In this document: piece by piece, positions 18,337 to 27,845 of the stretch
Layout of the letters: each line of letters begins with the position of its first letter
How positions within the stretch are numbered: position 1 is the first letter of the stretch
From: Planctomycetota bacterium
GTDB taxonomy: Bacteria; Planctomycetota; Planctomycetia; Pirellulales; Pirellulaceae
Direction of reading: 5' to 3'
DNA length: 32,745 bases
Assembly (NCBI GenBank): GCA_026692905.1
Contig: JAPLNL010000026.1
Coordinates: forward strand, 1-32,745
The notes under the pieces: model-generated
The model's database searches: none
What the model was told of the DNA's origin: nothing
Seen by the model: only the letters and a program-made list of their open reading frames with translations
Position numbers and translations under genes: made by a program

Positions 18337-18359
18337 CAATACCCCTGCCGGGTATTGTA
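18337..18359 (-). promoter_or_regulatory. Palindrome overlapping a possible helicase promoter
   Basis: CAATACCC (18337-18344) and GGGTATTG (18350-18357) form a perfect 8-bp inverted repeat with a 5-base centre. On the minus strand TACAAT (18359-18354) overlaps one arm and could be a -10 box. A repressor bound here would cover the transcription start near 18347. No good -35 match is visible, so the promoter call is weak, while the palindrome itself is certain. Confidence 0.4.
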
Positions 18360-18505
18360 AAGCATGATGTGCGTTATCGGCACCGCAAATCGTTGAAGAC
18401 GATGGCCGAAAGAAACACAAAAAGTCAAAAGAAATAAGGAAGAACCTGCTTTTAATGGAGAATGACTTGCTTTCGAAATAATGCGCGAATCCGTCGAGCT
18501 TGTTC

Positions 18506-18534
18506 TCGACAAAGGATAACCTTAAGGTTATAAT
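18506..18534 (+). promoter_or_regulatory. Promoter and palindromic operator of the toxin-antitoxin module
   Basis: TCGACA (18506-18511), 17 bases, then a consensus TATAAT (18529-18534) make a strong sigma-70-type promoter. The perfect 16-bp palindrome ATAACCTTAAGGTTAT (18516-18531) fills the spacer and runs into the -10 box, the expected place for autorepression by the HTH antitoxin encoded downstream. Transcription would begin at about 18541, which is also the apparent first codon of the toxin, so the mRNA may be leaderless. Confidence 0.65.
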
Positions 18535-18540
18535 TTCGCG

Positions 18541-18900
18541 ATATGGGAAATTGAATACACAGATGAATTCGGGGAATGGTGGAAGTCGCTCTCCGAAAGC
18601 GAACAGGATGAATTGGCTGCGAGTATCGGCTTGCTTGAGGCGTTGGGTCCAAATCTCGGACGGCCCCACGCAGATCATATTAAGACCTCGAAACACTCCA
18701 ATATGAAAGAGTTGAGAACGCAAGTAGGAGGAGAGCCTCTGAGGACGTGTTTTGTTTTCGATCCCCGTCGAACTGCCATTCTCTTAATTGGCGGAAACAA
18801 AGGAGGCGACAACAGGTTTTACGATCGCATGATTCCGATTGCTGATCGACTTTACGATACTTATTTGATTGAACTTAGGAATGAGGGGTTATTGCCATGA
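18541..18900 (+). CDS. HigB/Gp49-like toxin of a type II toxin-antitoxin module, unusual start
   Basis: Reading from 18541 gives 119 codons of a HigB/Gp49-type (RelE-superfamily) toxin, which would cut mRNA on the ribosome. Family features are W-E-I-E-Y-T-DEF near the N-terminus, LGPNLGRPHAD, MKELR, the FVFDPRR-ILLIGG core and RFYDRMIPIADRLYD near the end. The first codon is ATA, where relatives have Met before Trp. No ATG, GTG or TTG occurs in frame between an upstream TAA and a TTG at 18613, and a start there would remove 24 residues including the conserved N-terminal strand. An ATG at 18543 is out of frame and stops after three codons. So it is either read from ATA or damaged. It overlaps the antitoxin by 4 bases. 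Base composition is more A+T-rich than the neighbours, consistent with acquisition. Confidence 0.8.
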   Translation: MWEIEYTDEFGEWWKSLSESEQDELAASIGLLEALGPNLGRPHADHIKTSKHSNMKELRTQVGGEPLRTCFVFDPRRTAILLIGGNKGGDNRFYDRMIPIADRLYDTYLIELRNEGLLP

Positions 18901-19208
18901 CTGGTCGAAATAAATTTTTGGAATTGAAAAAAGGCATGGGATCGGTTCGCTTGGGCACAGTGCAGGCCAACACGAGAATGATGCTAGGTGAAATGCTCCT
19001 TTCTGAGATTCGCAAACACTCTGGGCTAACTCAAAGTGAGGTTGCCGCGAAGCTTGGGATTAGTCAGCCTGGATTGAGCAAAATGGAGAACCAGGACGAA
19101 ATGTACATTGGCACGCTTAGCAAGCTTATCGAAGCGATGGGGGGGACGCTTGAAATCATTGCTCATCTTCCCCAAGGCGACTGCCGACTAACACAGTTTG
19201 GCGAGTAG
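18897..19208 (+). CDS. HigA-like HTH (XRE) antitoxin
   Basis: The 103-residue protein has a helix-turn-helix of XRE type at about 38-92 (LSEIRKHSGLTQSEVAAKLG, then SQPGLSKMEN). The N-terminal 35 residues probably contact the toxin. It should neutralise the upstream toxin and repress the operon by binding the palindrome at 18516-18531. Its ATG overlaps the toxin stop (ATGA), and GAGGGG lies 8 bases before it, one of the clearest ribosome-binding sites in the window. The toxin-first order is that of higBA. Its stop is only 1 base from the end of the convergent flgB gene. Confidence 0.88.
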   Translation: MTGRNKFLELKKGMGSVRLGTVQANTRMMLGEMLLSEIRKHSGLTQSEVAAKLGISQPGLSKMENQDEMYIGTLSKLIEAMGGTLEIIAHLPQGDCRLTQFGE

Positions 19209-19209
19209 C

Positions 19210-19659
19210 CTAGACATTCGCTGAGCCTGTAATCGCCATTTGCAACTGGCGAAACTGGGATTTCATCATGGCGACGGCCATGGTGTGCATCGACTGATTC
19301 TTTGCAATTTGGGTGACTTGCATTTCGAGGCTGTCGTCGCTCCCGTCATTGTAAACAATCTGTTTCATGGAATCGCGAACGCTCTCGATGGCAACTTTTT
19401 TGGCGTCTTCAAACGTGGGGTTCGTGGCGGGATTTGCGGTGCCAGCCAAGCTCAATCGATGGCCAGGTGACATTTCTCGCTGCTGCCGGTCCGCTTGGAT
19501 CGCATCGCGCAGACTTCGCTGGAAGTTATCAACCGATAGATCCTTAGAGTGGTAGCCCGGCGTGTCGGTGTTCGCAATGTTGCCAGCAAGAATCGCGTGC
19601 CGCCGCTCGGTGAAGGCGACCGTTTGTTCTAGGCTCTTTAGTGTTGGATTCGAAAACAT
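19210..19659 (-). CDS. flgB: Flagellar basal-body rod protein FlgB
   Basis: FlgB forms part of the proximal rod of the flagellum and is exported by the flagellar type III system. The 149-residue length is usual. The N-terminal rod motif is clear (LSxxIANxDTPGY type, here NIANTDTPGY at 27-36), and the C-terminal helix VTQIAKNQSMHTMAVAMMKSQFRQLQMAI is typical of rod proteins that polymerise through end helices. AAGGA sits about 9 bases before the ATG. It follows the FlgN-like gene by 29 bases. FlgC and FliE, usually encoded directly after FlgB, are missing: the toxin-antitoxin module ends 1 base beyond the stop. Confidence 0.93.
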   Translation of the reverse strand: MFSNPTLKSLEQTVAFTERRHAILAGNIANTDTPGYHSKDLSVDNFQRSLRDAIQADRQQREMSPGHRLSLAGTANPATNPTFEDAKKVAIESVRDSMKQIVYNDGSDDSLEMQVTQIAKNQSMHTMAVAMMKSQFRQLQMAITGSANV

Positions 19660-19688
19660 CCTGTTATCCTTCGAAGTGGAACAAACGA

Positions 19689-20168
19689 CTACCCCTCAAT
19701 GGAAAGCGTACTCTCAAACGACAACTCATCGAGGTCGCTGGACTGGTATGCGTTTTGAATGGTGCTTGCATCGATGTTTTGTTGAAGTTGAGCTGCCACA
19801 GTATCGCGTTGCAAATTCATGTTTCCCAATGAGCGGTCCTCCATGACGATCAACTCTTGCAAGAGCTGATCGCACCGCGCAACCATCTCTTGGCAGGTCC
19901 TGCGGCGTGCAGGACTCGACCATTTCCGCTGCTCGGGGTCTTGCCCCTGGAAATGCGCGAGCTGGGCTTGAACTTTACCGAGAGCTACCATCAATTCTTG
20001 TTTGCGTGACAGAAGCGTCATTAATGCCGTCATGTCGTGTTGGGAAACGAAGTCCGTTTGTGCCAACGACATGGCCTGCATCTCATTTAGAAGGTGCAGC
20101 TTGGATTCGATCAATTCGAAGAGTGATTCGGTCGAGAGTTCGATAGAACGAATGGCTTCCTGGTTCAT
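19689..20168 (-). CDS. FlgN-like flagellar export chaperone
   Basis: The 159-residue protein is almost fully helical and lacks a signal peptide. The pattern of spaced leucines (LFELIESKLHLL, then LLSRKQELMVALGKVQAQL and CDQLLQELIVMEDRSL) is that of the FlgN family. These chaperones hold the hook-associated proteins FlgK and FlgL before export. Its place directly before flgB supports a flagellar role. The family is weakly conserved, so another coiled-coil flagellar protein cannot be excluded. The 226 bases between it and ftsH must hold the promoters of both divergent units; a TACAAT at 20290-20295 could serve ftsH, without a clear -35. Confidence 0.6.
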   Translation of the reverse strand: MNQEAIRSIELSTESLFELIESKLHLLNEMQAMSLAQTDFVSQHDMTALMTLLSRKQELMVALGKVQAQLAHFQGQDPEQRKWSSPARRRTCQEMVARCDQLLQELIVMEDRSLGNMNLQRDTVAAQLQQNIDASTIQNAYQSSDLDELSFESTLSIEG

Positions 20169-20394
20169 TTTGGTTCTCGATGACTAAATAATATTGGATG
20201 ATATTGAGGGAAATACCAAAAAACGACGAGAAAGCCAAGACAGAACCGGTGGAAAGTTGGCGGCACTGCCGGTAGATTGGTCGGCCCGCTACAATAGCAG
20301 CGGTGCGAGAGCGAACAAGGCACTTGTGAGGACGTCCCTGCGACTGGGTCGAGTCATTTCATTTCTAAACAGGCAATACGGATAGCGTTGGAAT

Positions 20395-22416
20395 ATGAGT
20401 AAATCTCCGCGGGAGGAAAAGAACGAGGGACCCACCATTCAACCAGTCCGACGAGGCCAGGGCTTCTGGATGGTTGGAATCGTATTGCTAGCTATTTTCT
20501 TGATGCTTTTCCTACTTCCAGGTTTGAGCTCGAAAATCGATTACAGCTTCTTCTTGGAGCAGTTGGAAAAGGAAAATATCCAGGAACTGACTGTCTACGA
20601 TTCGTACATCCAAGGTGAGTTCAAGGTTGCGCCGGATAAACCGCTGCCGGCAAATTATAAGCCCAAAGAAGGCCAAGAACCACCTCGAGAAAAGCTGAAC
20701 AAAGCCTTCGATGTCTTTATCCCAAGCGGGGCGGACACACAGAATGCTCTTTTCGAGAAGTTTAACGCGCTGCGCGAAAAATCGAAAACAACACTCATCG
20801 ACCCGAATGACCCTGCGGCAGTCGCTTCTCCTCAAACGCCGTTCAAGTACGATATCGTGCAGGGATCGACGAGCAGCAACCTGATGACGTTGATCTTTTT
20901 TGCCATGATGGTTGCGACCGTCATCGCATTGTTCATGTTCTTCCGCCGAAGCCGTGATTCGATGATGGGTGGCGGATTCCTAACAAGTTTTACAAAATCC
21001 ACAGCCAAACGCTTCGAGCCATCCGACCAGAGCATTACGTTCGATGATGTTGCGGGACTCGAGGGTGTCAAAGCGGACCTACAAGAAATCGTCGAATTTT
21101 TGAAGGCACCCGAAAAATTCCAGAAGCTTGGTGGCCGGGTTCCGAAGGGCGTTTTGCTCAATGGACCTCCAGGTACCGGTAAGACTCTATTAGCCAGAGC
21201 CGTCGCAGGCGAAGCTGGCGTGTCGTTCTTTTCGGTTAACGGCAGCGAGTTCATTCAAATGTTCGTTGGCGTTGGTGCATCTCGTGTTCGCGATCTCTTT
21301 GCAACGGCCAAGGAACAGTCACCTGCGATCATCTTTATCGATGAAATTGACGCGGTCGGTCGGCAACGCGGCGCCGGACTTGGCGGCGGACACGACGAAC
21401 GAGAACAGACCCTCAATCAGATTCTTGGTGAGATGGATGGATTCTCACCAACCGACTCGGTCATCATCATGGCTGCAACCAATCGTCCAGACGTTCTAGA
21501 CCCAGCGCTGTTACGCCCAGGTCGATTCGATCGTCTGATCACGGTAGGAAGACCGACGCTCAAGGGGCGAGAAGCAATCTTGAAAGTGCACGTCCGCGAA
21601 GTCCCTTTGGCGGACGATGTCAACTTGCACACCATGGCCGAAGCCACCGTTGGCCTGACAGGCGCCGATCTACGCAATATCGTCAACGAAGCGGCATTGT
21701 GGGCAGCTCGTCACGACAAGACGCGTGTCAGTATGTCGGACTTCGATTATGCTCGCGATAAAGTCTTGATGGGGGCGAAACGCGAAGAAGTCTTGATGCC
21801 GAGCGAGAAAGAAAAGACCGCTTACCACGAAGCAGGCCATACCTTGACCGCTTGGTTCTTGCCCGGTGCACAGCGTGTTCACAAGGTAACCGTTGTGCCT
21901 CGAGGCCAGTCGCTAGGCAGTACACAAATTCTGCCGAACGAAGACCGCATGAACATGTCGGAAAGCGAAATTCGTGACCAACTGGTGGTTCTTTTGGCTG
22001 GTAGAGCCGCAGAAAAGATCATCTATGACGAGACTTCGGTTGGCGCTGAAAACGATTTGGAACGGGCAACCAGTCTAGGGCGACGCATGGTTTCCCATTG
22101 GGGCATGAGCCTCAAGCTAGGGCCTGTGTCGTATAAGCTCTCCGACAGCGATCCTTTTCTTGGCCGCGAGATCCACCAGCAACGGCAATTCAGTGAACGC
22201 ACTCAGGAAACCATCGATTCCGAAGTTGGCGACACACTGCGAGCTGCCGATCGACGGGCTGCAGACATGCTTCACTCTCGCCGCGAAGAACTGGAGAGAC
22301 TCAAGGACGCGCTCATGGAACGGGAAGAGCTCGACGAAAACGAGATCACAGAATTGATCGGGCCAAGTGTCCACGTCAAGAAGTCCAGTACGACGGAAGT
22401 CGTCAGCGTGACCTAG
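20395..22416 (+). CDS. ftsH: ATP-dependent zinc metalloprotease FtsH
   Basis: FtsH is a membrane-bound hexameric AAA+ protease that degrades misfolded membrane proteins and short-lived regulators. The 673-residue protein has a membrane helix at about 24-44, an extra-cytoplasmic domain (about 45-160), a second helix (about 163-184), Walker A GPPGTGKT at 257-264, a FIDEIDAVG Walker B and the second region of homology (RPGRFDR). The zinc site is HEAGH at 478-482 with Asp554 as probable third ligand. The periplasmic domain carries a proline- and lysine-rich insert, making it longer than in E. coli. rsgA follows 5 bases later, so the two probably share a transcript. Confidence 0.97.
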   Translation: MSKSPREEKNEGPTIQPVRRGQGFWMVGIVLLAIFLMLFLLPGLSSKIDYSFFLEQLEKENIQELTVYDSYIQGEFKVAPDKPLPANYKPKEGQEPPREKLNKAFDVFIPSGADTQNALFEKFNALREKSKTTLIDPNDPAAVASPQTPFKYDIVQGSTSSNLMTLIFFAMMVATVIALFMFFRRSRDSMMGGGFLTSFTKSTAKRFEPSDQSITFDDVAGLEGVKADLQEIVEFLKAPEKFQKLGGRVPKGVLLNGPPGTGKTLLARAVAGEAGVSFFSVNGSEFIQMFVGVGASRVRDLFATAKEQSPAIIFIDEIDAVGRQRGAGLGGGHDEREQTLNQILGEMDGFSPTDSVIIMAATNRPDVLDPALLRPGRFDRLITVGRPTLKGREAILKVHVREVPLADDVNLHTMAEATVGLTGADLRNIVNEAALWAARHDKTRVSMSDFDYARDKVLMGAKREEVLMPSEKEKTAYHEAGHTLTAWFLPGAQRVHKVTVVPRGQSLGSTQILPNEDRMNMSESEIRDQLVVLLAGRAAEKIIYDETSVGAENDLERATSLGRRMVSHWGMSLKLGPVSYKLSDSDPFLGREIHQQRQFSERTQETIDSEVGDTLRAADRRAADMLHSRREELERLKDALMEREELDENEITELIGPSVHVKKSSTTEVVSVT

Positions 22417-22421
22417 CAAGT

Positions 22422-23588
22422 ATGGCTCGCAAAAAATCCAATAAGGTCCGAATCGAATTTCGAAAGAAGCATCAGTCTCAAGCCAGAGATGCGGACCTCA
22501 CCAGCGATTACGCTTCCGATCGCGAGGATATCGATACCGTTGCTTCGCAGCGAGTCAGTGGAAAAGGGGAGCAGACCAGGCACCGAACTGTCAAAGGCAA
22601 TCTGATCGCCGACGAAGGTTCTGATGCACTCGGACAAATCGACTTGGATGTCAACGCCCAGCGAACTCTCAGTGGCTTGGTTCTTAAGGTGCACGGCGTT
22701 GAATCGATCGTGCAAGTTGCGGACGGTCGCATTTTCCGTTGCGCAGTTCGACGAGTCCTCAAGAACATGGCGACGGACCAGCGGCACGTTTTGGTTGCCG
22801 GCGACCAAGTCATGTTGCAGCCCGAGGGGGAAGCTCAAGGCTGGATTGTTCGCATTGAGCCTCGACGATCGACGCTGAGTCGGACGAGCAAGCAGCGTCG
22901 TCACGTCATGGTGGCGAACGTGGACCAATTACTCATTGTGACCAGTGCTGCCCAACCGTCGATCAAACCCAATTTGATCGATCGCGTCTTGGCGACGGCG
23001 GAGCAGAACCATCTGGATGCATGCATCTGCATTAACAAATGCGATCTCATCGATGCATCGGCCTTGCAGCCGTTGATCGGGACGTACGCGCAAATGGGGT
23101 ATCGCGTTGTCATGGTTAGCGCGTTCAAAGGCTGGGGGATTGAACGCCTAAGATCGATCACCAGAAACCGTAGCAGCGTCGTCGTGGGGCAAAGTGGCGT
23201 CGGCAAGTCTTCCATCCTGAACGCATTGGATACCGGGCTCAAACAACGCGTTCAGGCGGTGAGTTTAGAGAATCAAAAGGGCAAGCATACGACCACCACT
23301 GCCGAAGTTTTCCCGCTCAGCTATGGCGGTTCGATGGTCGACACACCGGGAGTTAGGCAGTTTCAGCTTTGGGATATTGTCCCGAGTGAAATGTCAGGCT
23401 TGTTTCGCGACATTCGGCCGTTTGCCTCGAACTGCCGATATCCCAATTGCTCCCACATCCATGAGAACCTTTGCGCTGTCAAAGATGCCGTGGCCGACGG
23501 CCGACTGGATGCACGACGCTATGATAGTTATTGCCAAATGGTCGAAAGCCCAGGCGACGCGGTTCGCGAGGATTTCGACGAACTGTAA
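22422..23588 (+). CDS. rsgA: Small-subunit-dependent GTPase RsgA
   Basis: RsgA is a circularly permuted GTPase that checks late maturation of the 30S subunit and releases RbfA. The permuted order is visible: NKCD (G4) precedes GQSGVGKS (G1, 256-263), then the KGKHTTTT segment (G2) and DTPG (G3). A C-terminal zinc finger uses Cys338, Cys343, His345 and Cys351. An OB-fold lies at about 80-155. The first 75 residues are a charged, basic-then-acidic extension beyond the usual protein of 300-350 residues, and may bind rRNA. The gene follows ftsH by 5 bases. Confidence 0.95.
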   Translation: MARKKSNKVRIEFRKKHQSQARDADLTSDYASDREDIDTVASQRVSGKGEQTRHRTVKGNLIADEGSDALGQIDLDVNAQRTLSGLVLKVHGVESIVQVADGRIFRCAVRRVLKNMATDQRHVLVAGDQVMLQPEGEAQGWIVRIEPRRSTLSRTSKQRRHVMVANVDQLLIVTSAAQPSIKPNLIDRVLATAEQNHLDACICINKCDLIDASALQPLIGTYAQMGYRVVMVSAFKGWGIERLRSITRNRSSVVVGQSGVGKSSILNALDTGLKQRVQAVSLENQKGKHTTTTAEVFPLSYGGSMVDTPGVRQFQLWDIVPSEMSGLFRDIRPFASNCRYPNCSHIHENLCAVKDAVADGRLDARRYDSYCQMVESPGDAVREDFDEL

Positions 23589-23597
23589 TTCGTCGAA
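23574..23597 (+). terminator. Hairpin spanning the rsgA stop codon
   Basis: TTCGACGAA (23574-23582) and TTCGTCGAA (23589-23597) are perfect inverted repeats around a 6-base loop that contains most of the TAA stop. A 9-bp stem here could slow transcription or protect the mRNA 3' end. It has no T-tract, so intrinsic termination is uncertain. Confidence 0.4.
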
Positions 23598-23922
23598 CGG
23601 AATGGGTTACAATTTGATTGGTCGAATTGGTTAACTAGGCACGTCACAATCGCGTAGGTAGAAATGGACCGGCGATGGTTAGGATGGTTTATTCATGAAT
23701 AGATGCTTATCGGAGTGAAACAGGACTTCCCTTGCTTTTCGAAGAGAGACTGATTTCTTCGAAAACGATTGGGGTTGTAACGGTTAGCGCAATTTTACCA
23801 ATATTTGACTGCGAATTCGCGTTAACAGATCCGCAAAGCACAGCTGCGATCGCATTGGAATCGAATCGAAAACTAGAGTTCTATGTCCAAAATTCCTAGT
23901 TTCATTTCCTTGCGATCTACCC
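23589..23922 (+). other. 334-bp gap upstream of the CelD-like acyltransferase
   Basis: No open frame of credible length or RNA gene was seen. Two short perfect palindromes stand out: TATTCATGAATA at 23690-23701 and GCGAATTCGC at 23811-23820. TTGACT at 23805-23810 resembles a -35 box and touches the second palindrome, but no fitting -10 follows at 16-18 bases. The region probably carries the promoter of the following gene. Confidence 0.4.
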
Positions 23923-25125
23923 ATGCCATCCCTTCGAATTGAATGTGTCCGCGACACTGTTGCTCTAGAAACCCTTAGCCAGGATTTCGAGGGGCTTTCA
24001 GGTGGGAACGCAATGCGACGACTCAGCTGGTTGCTCCCGTGGTGGAACGCCTACCAAGCGACGCATTCATTGCATGTGATCGTGGCATATCGCGATGCGA
24101 AGGTTTGCGGCATCATGCCTTTGGCTGAGACAGCTTGCTCATTGACTGGTCGATCACTCGTCTTTATGGGCAGTGGCAAGGTATGTTCAGACGACTGCGG
24201 TATTCTCGTCGGGGCAAGTGATGCGCAAGAAGTCTCTGAAGCATTTGCTACCTGGATGATTCAATCGCCGGAGTGCTGTCGCTGGGATCATCTCAATCTG
24301 GATGGTGTTCGCGAGAATAATTTTGCAATGGAATGTTTCGCTTCCCAACTGCAGAAACTTTCGGGGCAACAAATCGAGCGGAAGCCTGGCCCGAATTGCT
24401 GGTCGGCTCCCTTGGCCGGCGGTTTAGAGGCCTTCAAAAACCGATTGTCAAAACGGGCCAAGAAAATATTCCGCGATGCTGAGTCCGTCCTCGATTCTGG
24501 CAAAGGGACTTTTGAAATCGCTCAGTCCAAAGAACAAGCCATGGCTTTCGCGAGGCAGATCGAAGACATGCACCAATCGCGATGGCAGGAACGCGGTATT
24601 CAGGGGTGTTTTTCGACGCACGAGTTCACGAGTTTTATGGATGGTGCGGTTGCACACATGTGGCAAGACGCATGGGGCGACGGCATGAAGTTCGAGGATG
24701 TTCAATCAAACGAAACACCGGCGGGAAAACAACGCGTGCTGGTGGGACTGTTGCGCATCAACGGCATCGTCGCGGCCGGCGCCATTTGCTTTCGAGATCG
24801 CAGCGCGGTTGCGATGTACTTGGTCGGAATGAATCCTGAGTGTGCGCAGGATAGGCCAGGTTGGATACTCAACACAGCGTTTATCAAGTATGCGATCGAG
24901 CAGGGATGTTCTGAGTTCGACTTCCTGCGAGGCGACGAGGAGTACAAGGGACGGCTAGGTGGTGTTCCAGCCGTTCAGCACCGCTGGATAGTTCCGTCCA
25001 AGCGTTGGCCATCTCAAGTTCGCAATCTGGCGTATCAGACCGCGGTGGGTCTGAAAGCTTGGTGGAATGACAAATCTGCAGGCACAGCTCTAGTAGGCAA
25101 TAGCGCTTCGAACGCTTCTTCATGA
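23923..25125 (+). CDS. CelD/BioF2-like GNAT-superfamily acyltransferase
   Basis: The 400-residue protein matches the acetyltransferase group named after CelD (Acetyltransf_6 type). The N-terminal half has a degenerate GNAT fold with LHVIVAYRDAKVCGIMPLAE at about 50-69. The C-terminal half has the active fold with the strands GLLRINGIVAAGAICFRD and the ending FDFLRGDEEYKGRLGG typical of the group. Members are often found with exopolysaccharide or capsule genes and transfer acyl groups to sugars or amino acids; the substrate here is unknown. A glycosyltransferase lies 2.7 kb downstream on the other strand. The ATG at 23923 is the first in frame and no ribosome-binding site is visible. Confidence 0.75.
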   Translation: MPSLRIECVRDTVALETLSQDFEGLSGGNAMRRLSWLLPWWNAYQATHSLHVIVAYRDAKVCGIMPLAETACSLTGRSLVFMGSGKVCSDDCGILVGASDAQEVSEAFATWMIQSPECCRWDHLNLDGVRENNFAMECFASQLQKLSGQQIERKPGPNCWSAPLAGGLEAFKNRLSKRAKKIFRDAESVLDSGKGTFEIAQSKEQAMAFARQIEDMHQSRWQERGIQGCFSTHEFTSFMDGAVAHMWQDAWGDGMKFEDVQSNETPAGKQRVLVGLLRINGIVAAGAICFRDRSAVAMYLVGMNPECAQDRPGWILNTAFIKYAIEQGCSEFDFLRGDEEYKGRLGGVPAVQHRWIVPSKRWPSQVRNLAYQTAVGLKAWWNDKSAGTALVGNSASNASS

Positions 25126-25409
25126 GAATGGTTCGAACTTCCTTTTCAAGTTTGCTCCTTGCGTTGCGTGCGTGCAATGGCAAGAACGGACCGCATGGTT
25201 CTTGCTCTTGAAAAAATCAAGGCTTTTGGTTGTGGATTGATGGATAAAATTGCAATTATCAAACACCCCCTCACTTCATTTGCGTCGATAATCAATTGAT
25301 CTTCTTGATCTGGCTTCAGCACACGATTGCACGGTTTATCTACACCTTGCAAAACGAAACATCGACAAGGTGAGACTCATTCAATGCAGATGAAATTACA
25401 CCCCGTGGG

Positions 25410-27845
25410 ATGTTATTTCAAAGGAGTCGCAAACGAACCATGCTAGAACAACAAATGAAAGCGGCGATGGCATTTGTATCGGAAGGGATCGTCTTTCAGG
25501 ACGCAAAGGGACAGATTGTTGAATGCAACGCCGCAGCAGAGCGAATATTAGGGCTAAGTGCGGACCAAATAAAGGGCAAGACTTCACTGGATCCCGATTG
25601 GTATTCTGTTGACGAAGAGGGTAGCCCACTGCCTGGTAACGCGCATCCTGCCATGGTCACGCTGCGAACCGGGCTCCCAATTCGCAACTTTGTTTTCGGG
25701 GTTGGAGGGCATGTTCGAGCCCGTCGATGGATATCGGTCAATACGGACCCTATCTTCGGCGAGTCAGGTGATCTCGAATACGTGGTCGCTAGTTTCGTGG
25801 ACGTAACAGCCCAACGCGAACAATCCCGAAGTCTGGAATTCATCGTCGGCGCATCTAAGTTAGGAACTTGGGACTGGCATATTCCTTCAGGGAGAGTGGA
25901 ATACAATCAGCATTGGGCTCGAATGCTCGGTTATGATATGTCTGAAATTGAACCTCGCATTGAGGCGTGGGAAAAGTTTCTTACCCCGGCGTCGCGTATC
26001 CAAGCCTGGGGTAAAGTTCGAGAGCATCTAGCTGGCCAAACGGACGAGTATCGAAACGAACTGCAATTTTTACATCGGGATGGGACCTATCGGTGGGTGC
26101 TTGCTGTTGGACGGGTCATATCACGTGATATTGATGGCGCTGCCCAGAGAATGGTTGGTATTCACATCGACATATCGGAGTCGAAGAGGCTTGAATTAGA
26201 ACAGAGAACTCTAGCAGAACGTTACGAAGCGGCGATCTCAGGTGCAAGCGACGGGCTTTGGGACCACGACTTCGAGTTGGATCAGGAGTGGTATTCCAAG
26301 CGATTTTGGACGTTACTAGGTTATCCAGACTGCGGTCCTTTCCCCTCAAATACACATCAAAGTTTTATCGATCACCTACACTTGGAGGATGTCGAAGCTT
26401 CCACAAACGCGATCCAAAAAAGCCGCATGGAAGGCTCGCACTACGAGAACCAATATCGGTTGCGTTTACAAGATGGAACATACCGTTGGTTTCTGGCACG
26501 GGGAGATGTGCGACTTAACGAGCAAGGTATCGTCGTTCGGATGTCTGGAACGTTGCGAGATATTCATGAACTCAAATTGGCTGAAATTGCTCTCTTGGAA
26601 GCCAATGAGGCAGCGAAAGCCGCGAATGCAGCCAAATCCGAATTTCTTGCCAACATGAGCCACGAAATCCGAACTCCTATGACTGCGATTCTGGGGTTTG
26701 CCGAACTGCTGGCGATTGAGGAACGCGCCACCTCCAATAACGCATCAAAACTGGACTACATTGATACCATTCAGCGAAACGGAGAACACTTGCTGGAACT
26801 GATCAATGATATTTTGGATATCTCCAAAATCGAAGCCGAAAAGGTACAATTGGAACGATTGGTTTTGCCTTTGTCGGAACTACTTCAAAATATTGTTACC
26901 ACTCTAAAGGTAAAAGCGAAAACAAAAGGGATTGAACTGAATTTAGATATCGCACCCGAAGTCCCAGGCTTCATTGAGTCGGATCCCGGTCGATTGCGAC
27001 AAGTCTTGGTGAATTTGATTGCAAACGCCATCAAGTTTACAGAGCGAGGGAGCGTTCGTATCCGTGCCAGTGTTGATCGGGAACGAGGAGAGCTGTTGAT
27101 TGCCATCGAGGATACCGGCATCGGTTTGACTGCCGAGCAAATTCAAAAATTGTTTGGTGCATTCGAACAAGCTGATGCGTCGACAACGCGAAAGTATGGT
27201 GGCACGGGGCTTGGACTGCGAATAAGCAAGCGTCTAGCCGAATTGCTTGGAGGCCGCATCTCGATTCATAGCGATTTCGGCCGTGGTAGTACATTCACGC
27301 TCCATCTCAAGAAAACATCCTATGAAGTGACTACGCTCTCTTCCATTCGTCCGGATGGTGCTGTAACGAAGTTAGCAAGTAATTCCGCACCCCATTCCGC
27401 GGTATCGCTTTCTGGCCTGCACATCTTGCTGGCGGAAGACGGTCCAGACAATCAACGCTTGATCAGTCACATTCTTCGAAGAGCGGGTGCGACTGTCGAC
27501 CTGGCGGAAAACGGCAAAGTTGCAATCGGAATGCTAACTCGAAGCGGAACAATTGATGGAGAACTGCTGTTCCCACAACCATTCGATTTGATTCTAAGTG
27601 ACATTCATATGCCAGAAGTGGACGGTTATTCGCTCGCAAAGATATTGGCCGCCAAAGGCTCGCGTTTGCCTATTGTTGCGTTGACCGCCCATGCGATGAG
27701 CGACGAACTACAGAAATGCTTGAATGCAGGTTTTAATGCTTATGCATCCAAACCAATTGACAAAGCCAGTTTGATTTCAATTTGCCATACCTGGGGCTTT
27801 GGGGCCAAACTGAAGGACGAAACAGCAACTCATAACTTACGATAA
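25410..27845 (+). CDS. Soluble hybrid histidine kinase, three PAS domains and a receiver
   Basis: The 811-residue protein has no membrane helix, so it senses a cytoplasmic signal. Three PAS domains (about 15-135, 140-265 and 275-400) precede the kinase. The second and third end in PAC-like segments ([12 protein letters not shown] and [12 protein letters not shown]). The dimerisation box is SHEIRTPM with the phosphorylated His418, and the ATPase part has [15 protein letters not shown] and [11 protein letters not shown] receiver domain at about 670-795 contains LLAEDGPDN, phospho-acceptor Asp731 in [10 protein letters not shown], and Lys in the ASKP segment, so a phosphorelay is likely. No partner response regulator or Hpt protein is adjacent. 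An alternative ATG at 25440 follows AGGAG by 13 bases. The 3' end overlaps the convergent glycosyltransferase by 16 bp. Confidence 0.93.
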   Translation: MLFQRSRKRTMLEQQMKAAMAFVSEGIVFQDAKGQIVECNAAAERILGLSADQIKGKTSLDPDWYSVDEEGSPLPGNAHPAMVTLRTGLPIRNFVFGVGGHVRARRWISVNTDPIFGESGDLEYVVASFVDVTAQREQSRSLEFIVGASKLGTWDWHIPSGRVEYNQHWARMLGYDMSEIEPRIEAWEKFLTPASRIQAWGKVREHLAGQTDEYRNELQFLHRDGTYRWVLAVGRVISRDIDGAAQRMVGIHIDISESKRLELEQRTLAERYEAAISGASDGLWDHDFELDQEWYSKRFWTLLGYPDCGPFPSNTHQSFIDHLHLEDVEASTNAIQKSRMEGSHYENQYRLRLQDGTYRWFLARGDVRLNEQGIVVRMSGTLRDIHELKLAEIALLEANEAAKAANAAKSEFLANMSHEIRTPMTAILGFAELLAIEERATSNNASKLDYIDTIQRNGEHLLELINDILDISKIEAEKVQLERLVLPLSELLQNIVTTLKVKAKTKGIELNLDIAPEVPGFIESDPGRLRQVLVNLIANAIKFTERGSVRIRASVDRERGELLIAIEDTGIGLTAEQIQKLFGAFEQADASTTRKYGGTGLGLRISKRLAELLGGRISIHSDFGRGSTFTLHLKKTSYEVTTLSSIRPDGAVTKLASNSAPHSAVSLSGLHILLAEDGPDNQRLISHILRRAGATVDLAENGKVAIGMLTRSGTIDGELLFPQPFDLILSDIHMPEVDGYSLAKILAAKGSRLPIVALTAHAMSDELQKCLNAGFNAYASKPIDKASLISICHTWGFGAKLKDETATHNLR

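Noticed and set aside
18543-18554. ATG at 18543 as the toxin start
   Set aside because: It is out of frame with the toxin and reaches a stop after three codons.
20290-20295. Firm ftsH promoter call at TACAAT
   Set aside because: No acceptable -35 hexamer or extended -10 is present; it is mentioned only as a possibility.
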